Shown here: positions 15,676 to 26,100 of the stretch, piece after piece
Position numbering within the stretch: the first letter of the stretch is position 1
How the letters are laid out: each line of letters opens with the position of its first letter
Source of the DNA: Nanobdellota archaeon
GTDB lineage: Archaea > Nanoarchaeota > Nanoarchaeia > Parvarchaeales > Parvarchaeaceae
Length of the DNA stretch: 26,775 nt
Assembly: GCA_021796445.1 (NCBI GenBank)
Contig: JAKACB010000011.1
Location: 1-26,775, forward strand
Direction: 5' to 3'
Made by a program: the position numbers and the translations under genes
The notes under the pieces: generated by a model
The model's database searches: none
Told to the model about the DNA's origin: nothing
Seen by the model: the letters and a program-made list of their open reading frames with translations, nothing else

Positions 15676-16371
15676 ATGGTTGAAAGGATCAAAAGCGGTG
15701 TAAGTGGATTCGATGCAATAGTGAATGGCGGATTCGTGAAAAACAGCATAGTAGCAATATATGGTTCGCCCGGTGCCGGGAAAAGTATATTCTGCACGGA
15801 ATTTCTTAGAGAAGGGCTGAAAAACAATGAAAAGGTTTTTTACATAAGCATGGAGCAGGACATAGATTCCTTTCTAGAACAATGTGATTCGTTTGGATTC
15901 AAGGAATTCAAGGAAAACCTAAATGCGAATTTTGTCTTTTCAAGGATGAGCGGGCACGATTTCAAGAATTTTCTTTCAATAGAGCTGCCGAAGATACTTG
16001 AAACAAGGAAGGAAAAGCATGCTAGGATAGTAATAGACCCCCTTACTCCATTTCTTTGGGAAGTAAAAGATCCAACTTTACAGAGAAATATTCTTACCGA
16101 CACGTTTAAAATGCTAAGGGAGTTTGGTACAGCTTTGGTTACAATAGAGAGATACGGTGACATAAATAGGATGGAATTATCAGAGGACATAGCAATACCT
16201 ATATACCTTTCAGACATGGTAATCCTTCTTTCAATGATATACAACCAGAATTTCTATCAGAAGGCAATTTCCATAGTTAAGATGAGATTTTCTTCGCATA
16301 GCACAGGAATGCATCCTTTTGACATAGGAAACAATGGTATAAACATCTTTCAGGACCAGCCCGTATTTTAA
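15676..16371 (+). CDS. KaiC/RadA-like RecA-superfamily ATPase
   Basis: This 231-residue single-domain protein is of the archaeal KaiC-like group, RecA-fold ATPases of mostly unknown role in signalling or motility regulation. The opening IKSGVSGFDAIVNGGF (5-20) is the family N-terminal signature (G-I-x-G-L-D-x-x-L-x-G-G). Walker A is GSPGAGKS at 30-37. YISMEQDIDSFLEQ (56-69) holds the catalytic glutamate region. VIDPLTPFL (119-127) is Walker B. The C-terminal strands include KMRFSSHSTGMHPFDI, matching the K-x-R-x-x-x-H family end. There is no second domain and no zinc finger or helix-hairpin-helix, so it is not RadA itself. It is tail-to-tail with the exonuclease gene, sharing the palindrome TTAA (16368-16371) as both stop codons. 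Its target is unknown. Confidence 0.88.
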   Translation: MVERIKSGVSGFDAIVNGGFVKNSIVAIYGSPGAGKSIFCTEFLREGLKNNEKVFYISMEQDIDSFLEQCDSFGFKEFKENLNANFVFSRMSGHDFKNFLSIELPKILETRKEKHARIVIDPLTPFLWEVKDPTLQRNILTDTFKMLREFGTALVTIERYGDINRMELSEDIAIPIYLSDMVILLSMIYNQNFYQKAISIVKMRFSSHSTGMHPFDIGNNGINIFQDQPVF

Positions 16372-17126
16372 TCAATCTCTACAAAAACAGGAGCATGGTC
16401 AGAACCTTCTTGCTTTTCAAGTATACCTGCTGCTTTTACCCTTTTTTGAAGTTCCTTCGATACAAAGAAATAATCTATCCTCCAACCTATATTGTTTTCC
16501 CTTGCGCTTTTGTAAAGGTAAGTCCACCAAGAGTAATTTCCACTTTTATTGTTGAATAGCCTGAAAGTATCTATGTATCCTTTCTCTATAAGTTCATCTA
16601 CGAATTTCCTTTCCTTCAGAGTGAAACCTGCGCTTCCTTCGTTTTGTTTCGGCCTCGCTATGTCTAATTCAGTGTGTGCAACGTTGAAATCTCCCCCTAT
16701 AACTATCGGTTTTTTCTTTCTCAGGTTTTCCATGAATCTAAGTATGCTTTTGTTGAATTCTATCTTGTAAGAAAGCCTGCTTAAATCCCTCCTTGAATTC
16801 GGGAAATAGCTGTTTATAACAAAGTAGTCCTTGAGTTCAAGGGTTAATGTCCTCCCTTCGTCATCATACTTTTCATCCCCAATGCCATAGATAACATTAA
16901 TTGGCTTTTCCTTGCATAGTGCGATAACTCCACTATATCCTTTTTTTACCTTTGAAGGCATTATATATGAAGAGTAGCCGTCCATTTTTATTAATCCGTT
17001 TATCTCTTCGATTTTTGTTTCCTGCAATAAAATAACATCATATTCACTAGAGTTTATTACCTTCTGGATTTCATTTTTTCTTGCCACGCTTCTTAGCCCG
17101 TTTACATTCCAGGAGAACATTTTCAT
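16368..17126 (-). CDS. xth: Exonuclease III / AP endonuclease family protein
   Basis: The enzyme cleaves DNA at abasic sites and may trim 3' ends, a step of base excision repair. At 252 residues it is typical of Xth/ExoIII. FSWNVNGLRS (4-13) opens the family, LLQETKI (33-39) carries the metal-binding E36, and YFPNSRRDL lies in mid-protein. IGGDFNVAHTELD holds the catalytic D and N, and WWTYLYKSARENNIGWRIDYF is the usual substrate-binding block. GSDHAPV near the end supplies the catalytic D-H. A second ATG two codons downstream is an alternative start. The gene shares its promoter region with the giant surface protein gene, transcribed away from it, and ends overlapping the KaiC-like gene by four bases. 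Proximity to polX suggests, but does not prove, a repair link. Confidence 0.94.
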   Translation of the reverse strand: MKMFSWNVNGLRSVARKNEIQKVINSSEYDVILLQETKIEEINGLIKMDGYSSYIMPSKVKKGYSGVIALCKEKPINVIYGIGDEKYDDEGRTLTLELKDYFVINSYFPNSRRDLSRLSYKIEFNKSILRFMENLRKKKPIVIGGDFNVAHTELDIARPKQNEGSAGFTLKERKFVDELIEKGYIDTFRLFNNKSGNYSWWTYLYKSARENNIGWRIDYFFVSKELQKRVKAAGILEKQEGSDHAPVFVEID

Positions 17127-17189
17127 AGTCTTTTATATTATACACTATATTTATATTGGTATTTCTATAGCTATAATATAAAGAATATT
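17127..17189. promoter_or_regulatory. Divergent promoter region between xth and the giant surface protein gene
   Basis: Only 63 bases separate the two start codons. On the minus strand an A/T-rich TATA candidate covers about 17148-17158, centred about 26 bases from the xth ATG. On the plus strand TTTATATTGG (17150-17159) and CTATAATATAAAG (17171-17183) are candidates; the first is far and the second close for the ATG at 17190. The two promoters overlap physically, so the genes may influence each other. Confidence 0.45.
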
Positions 17190-20100
17190 ATGAAATCTAC
17201 TACACCAGCTCATAAGAAGGGATACAAAGTGCACTTCACAACGTTTTTGGTTGTGATGACTATACTGTTTATAATATTGTTCTTTTTGAGCACACTTAAT
17301 GGGTTTTTAGGCTTCAACATTGCAAAATTGCTTGGGTTAAAGCCAATAACAATAACCGCTCCTAAAAACATAAGTGTTACCCCCCCACCTACAAACATTA
17401 CAAATAGTACTAAAACTATTCCAGTACCGAAATACACAATTTTTTATGAGTCTGGGCTACCATTAGATACTCTTTGGTCTGTTTCATTGCCTTCTGGCAC
17501 ATTGTATTCAAATATAAATTATCTAAATTACTCCTCTTTTCTCAAAAGTTTTTCATTTAGCGTTAATCAAGTCTTCTTAAACGGCTGTATTTTCTCCCCC
17601 TCCCCCGGGTCTGGAAATGTTATTGCTGGAAATTCCGTTTATATTTCTTTTTCATCGGTATGTAATACTACTTTTGTGAGATATGGTTTACCTAACAAAG
17701 TAAATTGGACAGTTCTTTATGGCAATGTTTCTAAGGATGTGGACACAAATTCAACATCTTTTATTTCTTCCAACGGCAATTTTCCTTTTTCAATCTCAGA
17801 TTCACACTACGCTGGTTGTCCTTATTACCCATATCCGCAGTCTGGATACCTTAATGCCGGTTCATCAAAATACATAATTTTTTTTACAACCTGCATTTCT
17901 AAATCAAATGCAGTCACATTTTTAGAGAGCGGTTTGCCCCAGGGGTATAACTGGACCGTAAAGTATGATAATACAACAAATAGCTCAAATTCTACTCGGA
18001 TAGTTTTTACTCCTACAAATTCAGCCTCTTTGATTCCACTATTTAACGTCTCAGTAATTGATAAGAATAACTGCATATTTACTCCAAATCCGAAAAATGG
18101 AAATGCTACGGGAGGCCAAACTGTTTTAATAACTTTTACTTCATTGTGTAATACTTCGGTAAGTGAAAAGGGTCTGCCAGTGGGTACAAAATGGAATGTG
18201 ACATTTGACAATAAAACCGTTTACTCGGTTTCTTATTCCTTAAGAATAAGTACCAACTATACGTTGAGCAATCTAAGCTTAAGGCCTGTAATATTAGGAA
18301 ATTGCACGTTTAATCCAATTGCAAATTCTAGTAATCCGATAGTTGCGGGTTCTTCTGTTCTTATAGAGTTCTCTGCAAGCTGCATAACTTCCTTTTTGGA
18401 GAAGAATCTTCCTGTGGGGTTGAACTGGACTGTAAAGTATAACAATAAAACATTGCAGTCCACGTCAAGTGTAATAAGATTCAATACTACCAATGTGTTC
18501 TCGGGTTTCTCCATTCCAAATGCAACCGAAGGCGGGTGTGTATATTCCCCTACGCCATCACGCGGGAATTTAACGGCGGGATCCTCCATTACCATATCTT
18601 TCTCTCAGACATGTCATACTGTTTTTGTTTCAAAAGGGTTACCAGCAGGAGTATCCTGGTCAGTTGATTACGACAATCAGACAAGGGACGGTGCATTTAA
18701 CTCTTCGATAGAATTCCCTTACTATAAAGGAAAAACATTCTATTATAACGTGTCAATAATAAAAGTTGGAAACTGTGTATTTACTCCCTATCCCAAAAAT
18801 GGAACTATACTTGCGGGAGAACTTCAACTTATAGCATTTTCTGGGGAATGCACCACAACTTTTAGTGAAACAGGACTTCCGAATAATACGGAGTGGAATG
18901 CCACTTTTGATAATAAAACAAAATTATCAATATCAACCGGAATCTTTTTCTATACAGTAAATGGTTCTTATCCTTTTTCAATTCCTTCTCAACCGATAAG
19001 TAGGGGATGTTATTATGTCCCTTCTCCATCTTCCGGTAGTATAACGGCCGGTTCGAATGAAACCATAGGATTTACGGATGATTGTACAACGGATTTTATA
19101 GACCCTGGTTTGCCGTCTGGGGCAAATTGGACCGTTACATTTGCAGGGTTAACAAAGCATTCTATAAATCAAAATGTGTCATTTCTTCTCCCCAGAGGTA
19201 AGTACTATTACCAAGTGCCACAGACAAGTTATAATGGCTGCAACTATGCACCCAATCAAAGTTCCGGATCTACAAGCGTTGGAGAGGATGTACATGTAAC
19301 ATTCAATCTTACAACCTGTGACACGGTTTTTTCAGAAGTTGGTTTACCAAAAGGAACTTCGTGGCAGGCAATATTTAATGGCACTGCCTCGGATTCTCAG
19401 ACAAATTCAATCTCTTTTAGCAGCTTTCCAGGAAACTACTCATTTTCAGTTGAAAAGATAACCCTAGGAACATGCGTATTTTCACCAAATGAATCTAGTG
19501 GATTTATAAATGCAGGTTCTTCCCCGGTCATAGGCTTCAGCAGTTTATGCTATACAGATTTTTATGAAAAGGATTTACCAGCAAACAGTCTGTGGAGTGT
19601 TAATTACAACGGTAAGCCTAACTCTTCAATAGGCGACTTAATTGCTATAAAGACTAGTTATGGTACTTTTCCTTATTCAATAAGTAATGTTAGCGCAGGT
19701 GGCTCATGTTACTTTATACCCCAACCAGTTGCTGGAAATGACACAGCTGGGACAGAGGTCACTGTAAATTATATTGAGAAATGTCTGTCAAACTTTCACG
19801 AAACTGGTTTATACAGCAATGTACACTGGTCTGTAACTTATGATGGGGATACCGTTTCAACTTACGGAGATAACCTGTCCATACTGAATTTACCCGGAAA
19901 TTATTCATATGATGTACCAACTGCCTTTGGAAGGGGCTGCACTTTTACATCTCTTAACTCCAGCGGTAATCTTGTATCGGGCAAAAATGCTAGCGTTTAT
20001 TTCTCCCCAAGTTCATGCATTTCTAATATTACTGAAACTGGCCTGCCGAAAAATGTAAATTGGGGCGTTTCTATAGATAATGTAACTAATTACTCTACAG

Positions 20101-23100
20101 AAAAATCAATTTTAGTTACAACAAATCCTGGGAATTACTCTGTGTATATTCATTCTGTAAAGATAAATGGTTGTGTTTTCTCCGCAAGTTATAATAATCT
20201 AATGATGGCAGGTTCTACCATTATAGTTCATTTTAGTGCCGCATGTCAAACCATTTTTACTGAAACAGGTTTACCCAATGGTACAGAATGGAAAGTTAAT
20301 GATTCTTTTCCTTCTTATTTTGATTATAATTTACCAATACCTGGAGAGGTATACTCTTATACATTGTACTCTTCAACAACAAATAGGATAATAGTTAATT
20401 CTTCAAACTCATCAGCTAATCCGTATAAAGTAGAAAGCATTCCTATAAATAAGTTTTGTGCATATGATCCGCAACCGTCATCGGGATCAATAACTCCTGG
20501 CGACAATCTCTCTATACTGTTTAAGAATGATTGCATAACTAGCTTCAAGGAAATGGGTCTTCCAAGTGGGACTACCTGGTATGTATCCTTCAATAATATA
20601 AATGCTTCCTCCAATTCCAGTCAAATTTCATTTTTAACAAATGCGGGAGCATACAACTTTAAAGTATTCACAGCAGAAAATCACGGTTGTTTCTACACTT
20701 CAAATGTAACCCAAGGTACACTTAATTCCTCATCTGTTTTGAACATAAAATTTACAGGTAAGTTCTGTCTTACTATTTTTAACGAGACTGGCTTACCAAG
20801 TAATACAAAATGGAATGTAACTTTTAACAGTACATTAAAAGCATCCAATACATCAAAAATAACATTTAATGGTTCTTTCTCAAATACCTCCTATAATTAT
20901 TATATACAGCCAAAAAGCATTTCAGCCCAGGGCTGTTATATAAATTTGACTTCACCAAGCGGAACTGTTAAAGTGGGCTCATATGTGAATGTTACATATC
21001 TAAACCGTTGCAAAACCACTTTTAATGAGACGGGCCTACCGAATAGCACAAAGTGGAGCGTGGTTTTTGACGGGATATCAGGAAGTTCTTCAAATATTTC
21101 AGTAGTCATATACGCTCTGCCTGGAAATCATTCATATGAACCTTCAATTATAAACATAGGGGGAGGGTGTTTTTATTATCCAAAACCAAATTCTTCATAC
21201 TTAATATCTGGAGAATCTGCCACTATCTCATACACGAAAGAATGTTTGTCCACATTTTCTCAAAACGGTTTGCCTTCTGGTGCTTCATGGTCCGTTGAGT
21301 ATGATAATTTTGTCAACTCTTCTAGGTTATCAGATATAAATTTTGTTACCGCACCCGGCAATTTCTCGTTTTCTTTGAATACAGTTGATTATGCCTATTG
21401 CTCCTTTTTGCCTTCTCCGGCTTCTGGTTATCTTGTCGCAGGCGGAAATGTAAGTATATCCTTTATTGAAAATACCTGTAATACTACCTTCATAGAAACC
21501 GGCTTACCTTTTAATACGCAGTGGAAACTTACGTTTGATGGAATAACAGAGACTCCTTCTAACAATAATGTTACAATAACTACACCCGCAGGAATTTTTA
21601 CAGCTAAGTTCTATCCAATAAATTTGTCTAACTGTATATTTTCTCCGCAGCCGCTGTCTAGCAGCACTGCGGCTGGAGGCCATTTTACCGTTCATTTTGC
21701 AGCATCTTGTACTACTACTTTTAATGAGACGGGCCTGCCGAATAATACTTACTGGTTTGTTACATATAACGGTACTACAGTTTCATCAAATAGCACTATT
21801 ATAAGAGTAACTTCAATAAATGGCACTTATGCGTATAGCTTGCCGTTTATAGGCAATTCCAGTTGCTCATACCGGCCGAATCCCTCCTCTGGAAATGCAA
21901 TAGCTGGTTCAAAAATAGGCATAGATTACAGCGGAGGGTGCACAACAGTATTCTATGAAAATGGGCTGCCTCCCGGCAGTGAATGGAATTTAACATATGA
22001 TAATAAGAGCATAAACTCTACAAGTACCAGTATCCAGTTTGTAACCCCCCCAGGCAGTTTTAAGTACACTGTCGAAAACTTAACTTTAAATAACTGCTTA
22101 TATGTTGCAAAGAATGGCTCTTCAGAACTTGCTGCAGGGTCCACATTTTATCTGGTATTTAATCAGACAAGGTGCTACACTACATTTACGGAAAGCAATC
22201 TTCCTTCAAATACAAAATGGACATTAACTTATGATGATGTAAATTATAGCTCGAATAAAACTTCATTAGCGCTGTCAACTATTCCAGGTACTTTCAATTT
22301 TACTGGGTATAGTGTAACAGAAGATGGGTGTATATTTACTCCAAATCCAAGTAGCGGTCATATTGCTGCAGGCTCTTCTTTACTTCTTTCTTTTTCCTCT
22401 TCCTGTGTAACTTCCTTTAATGAAACCGGCCTTTCTAAGGGGATAACTTGGAGTGTTGAGTTTGACGGCATAACCAATTACTCTTCTAATACTTCTCTGT
22501 ACATAGACTCAATTTATGGTAATTTCTCATTTTCAGTCCCTAGGATACAAGTATCAGCGAATTGTTACCTTACTCCTGATCCAAGCAAAGGTTACCTAAT
22601 TGCAGGCTCAAGCACCGTTATTAACTTTTCCAATTATTGTTATTCCGAGTTTATAGAAACGGGATTACCTTCGGGCATTAGTTGGTCCGTAAAATACAAT
22701 AATTTAACTAATTCATCTTCTTTATCAGATATAAGTTTCAATGTTGTCAGTGGGAATTATTCATTTTCCATACCATCGGTTGATTATCATAATTGTTATT
22801 TCGTTTCCAATGAATCAAGTGGATATGCAAAGGCAGGGGTTTATACCTATTTAAAGTTTACAGAAAATTATTGCATTTCTAATTTCACAGAATCCGGCTT
22901 GCCGAGTAATACAAAATGGAATGTAACATTTTCAAATAAGTCTAATGCATCTACTAAACGGTACATTTCTTTAAACACCACTAAAGGTCTGTACAATTTT
23001 ACAGTGCATCCGGTAAATATAGGAGGTTGTAAATACATCTCTACTCCCGCAATCGGAAGTGTGGCCGCAGGTTCAGAGATAAATGTAAGTTTTTCGGTTT

Positions 23101-26100
23101 CATTTTGCATAACTACTTTTGATGAAACCGGCTTACCATTAAGAGATAATTGGTCAGTTACATATGATAGTATAAGAAATTCTTCCGTTTCTAGCAATAT
23201 AACCTTCAATATTTCTACTTTGTCTTCTTTTGCGTTTTCTGTAGAGGCAGAAAACCAATCTCAGTGTGATTTTAGTCCTGTTCCATCCTCAGGTAGCGTT
23301 ACTTCCGGCTCTACAGAAGTGATAAATTTCAATAGCGTCTGTCATACCTACTTTAAAGAGAATGGGCTACCTTCAAGTTATACTTGGATAGTGAATTTAA
23401 ACGGGAAAAATGATTCTTCTAAATCAAATATTATAGAATTTACAACTTCCTATAATGATAATTACACCTTCAATATTTATCCATCCGTAGATTATAACTC
23501 GGGGTTCTTGTCAAATATTTCCAAAGGTTACATTGCTACTGGGTCAAATATTACAGTTGCATTTTCAAATGATACAGCTGCTTATAAGAAACCGGTAATA
23601 ATGCCTGTGTCCTTTTATAATAATCAGACAGAATCCACTCCTCAACCCTCTCAACAGATGCTTATTTTCAATTCCTCAAAATATTCTAAATATGAAAACT
23701 CCAAATTAACAAATATAATGTTTGCATATCAGAATGGAACAGCTATTCCTTCTTGGTTAGAATCCGGCAATTCAAATACGTCAAATGACACTGTATACTG
23801 GCTAAAAATTAAAAGCATCCCAGCGGAAAGTGGTATAACTATCAACATGGTATTCAATCAAACCTTCCTTTCTTATTCTAATAATTTTTACACCGGTACA
23901 GCAGGAGAGGCTCCACAGCTTTCCTCAACATACGGTGAGTACAACAATATAGCCAATGTGATGAATTCAGGTTTATTGTACCAGTTTTACCAGTTAAATG
24001 GAGGAGGTATACAGTCACAGGCAAGTGTTTACCAAGCACAGTTAACACCAAATTCGGTTTTCTCCTATGGTAGTTTGACAGCGACAGCAGGATCAACATT
24101 GTATTTATCTGCATTAACAGGCAGTTCTCAGGATGTTGATGGAACAACAGAGCCAAACGTGATAATTAATTATCAGTACAGTTATTCCGGAGGGAGTGCA
24201 TTTCCAAATCCGCCTATAACCAATCCGCAGTATGTAATAATGAAGGCAATAGGCTTTGCAGTAGTCAACTCCCCAACAACAATATATGGATTAAGTGATG
24301 ATGGCATGGGAATTGGTTATTCTAATTCCGGCGGGGCATTAATTCCTTGGCTTGGAGGGTCTTCTACTTCAAACAATCCAAATAACGTAATCAATTCTTG
24401 GGTATCGGAATCTGCTACTCAACATAGCGGCACTATAACTACAGACGGCAGTTACAGGCTAGAAATAGACTATACAAATCAAGGAGGACCAGGGGAGGAT
24501 GCGGTCTGGTCAAATAATTCAATAGATTACTATTCTCCCTCACAGCCTCCAAATGGTGTAATGCCATACAGTATTTCAAATGCAACATTTATAACTACCT
24601 ATTTCAAGGAAACGGGATTACCTTTAGATTATAATTGGAATGTAAACTATGATACTATATCTAAATCTTCATCAATGTCCGAGATAAACTTTACTACTGA
24701 AAGAGGAAATTACTCTTATTCCGTGCCAGTTCTTCGTAATTCTTCTTCAAGTTTGGATTGTACTACAGCTTATACTCCAAAGCCTAGCTCTGGCTATTTA
24801 ATAGCAGGAGAGAATATTACTATTTCATATTCTAACAGCACTTATTGTATAACTAAGTTCTATGAAAACGGTTTGCCTGCAAATTCAATATTTTATGTAA
24901 ATTACGATGGGATAAACAAAAGTATTTCTTTATTTGGGGATGGACTTTTGTTATCTATCCAGAATACCCAGTCTGTTCCTACTCCAGCGCCATTCCAGCA
25001 GATGGTAAACTTTTCGTATTCAGGCTACAAGCAGTACATAAATCTAAGCAGCGGTCACCAGTTCCAGAACGTAGAGTTCATAAACACTACAACTGGAAAG
25101 GTAATAGACAGTTGGCTTGAAAGCTACACTTCCAGCTATGCCATCTTCTGGATAAAGTTGCCAAATGGAATACCTGCAGACACTACTATAAAGGATGTAG
25201 CTATGCTGTTTGTGAATAATGACACTAATTTATTTAACACTAATACCACTGGCGAGGCTCCTCAGCTTTCTCCAACGTATGCAGAATACGACAATGGTGC
25301 AAACGTATTTATAAAATACTGGAATTTTAAGGGGAGTTCGGCGCCAGCAGGATTTGCTACATCTGTAGATAATGGTGGCAGTGTTTCTTACAATAATGGG
25401 TTATACTTAACTCTTCCTAACAATAACAATGGTGCAACTGCAGCAAGTGTTTATGTTCAAACAGATCTAAGTAATCCTTTCTTCGCCTTTACTGGTACTG
25501 GAGCGGGAGCTTATGCATATAGAACTAATATAGGAATATCTGAAAGCAGCAGTAACTCAATAGAAGGTACTTGTGCGATAATGTATTATCCTTCATATTC
25601 ATATATACCTGGGGGAGAATGCATATCTAATGGTTTATACTCAATAACCAGTTCAGGTTATTCACAAATTAATAGTTTGTCTTATTCTTCTGGTCCATTA
25701 ATAGGTGTTGGTTTCAATTCAAATACGGTACTTCTAGTTAATAATGGATTTAATTTGTATACTGATAGTTCAATCCCTTTTAGTTCTACTAATTATGTGT
25801 GGTTAGGAACCTCCGCATATTATTCAAAAACGTCAGGTTCGAATGTTCTTAATTATTTAGCATTATCAGCTTATCCTCCAAACGGGATTATGCCAAGTGT
25901 AACGTCTGTTCTTAAGACATCTGGGATTAATACTTCTAATGGCATATTCTTAGCTAAGCCCTCCTCCAATGTTGACTGTTCAAATAGTGATATTAATCTT
26001 ACGGCAGGCAGTACATACACTTTCACAAATTGGAATTGTACTACTGAATTCAATGCAACGAATATTAATCAAAATGTTACGTTCTCTTTAGATTATAATG

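Noticed and set aside
17430..23577. CRISPR-like or satellite DNA array
   Set aside because: The 234-base periodicity is in the protein; DNA units are diverged and in frame, without short identical repeats and unique spacers.
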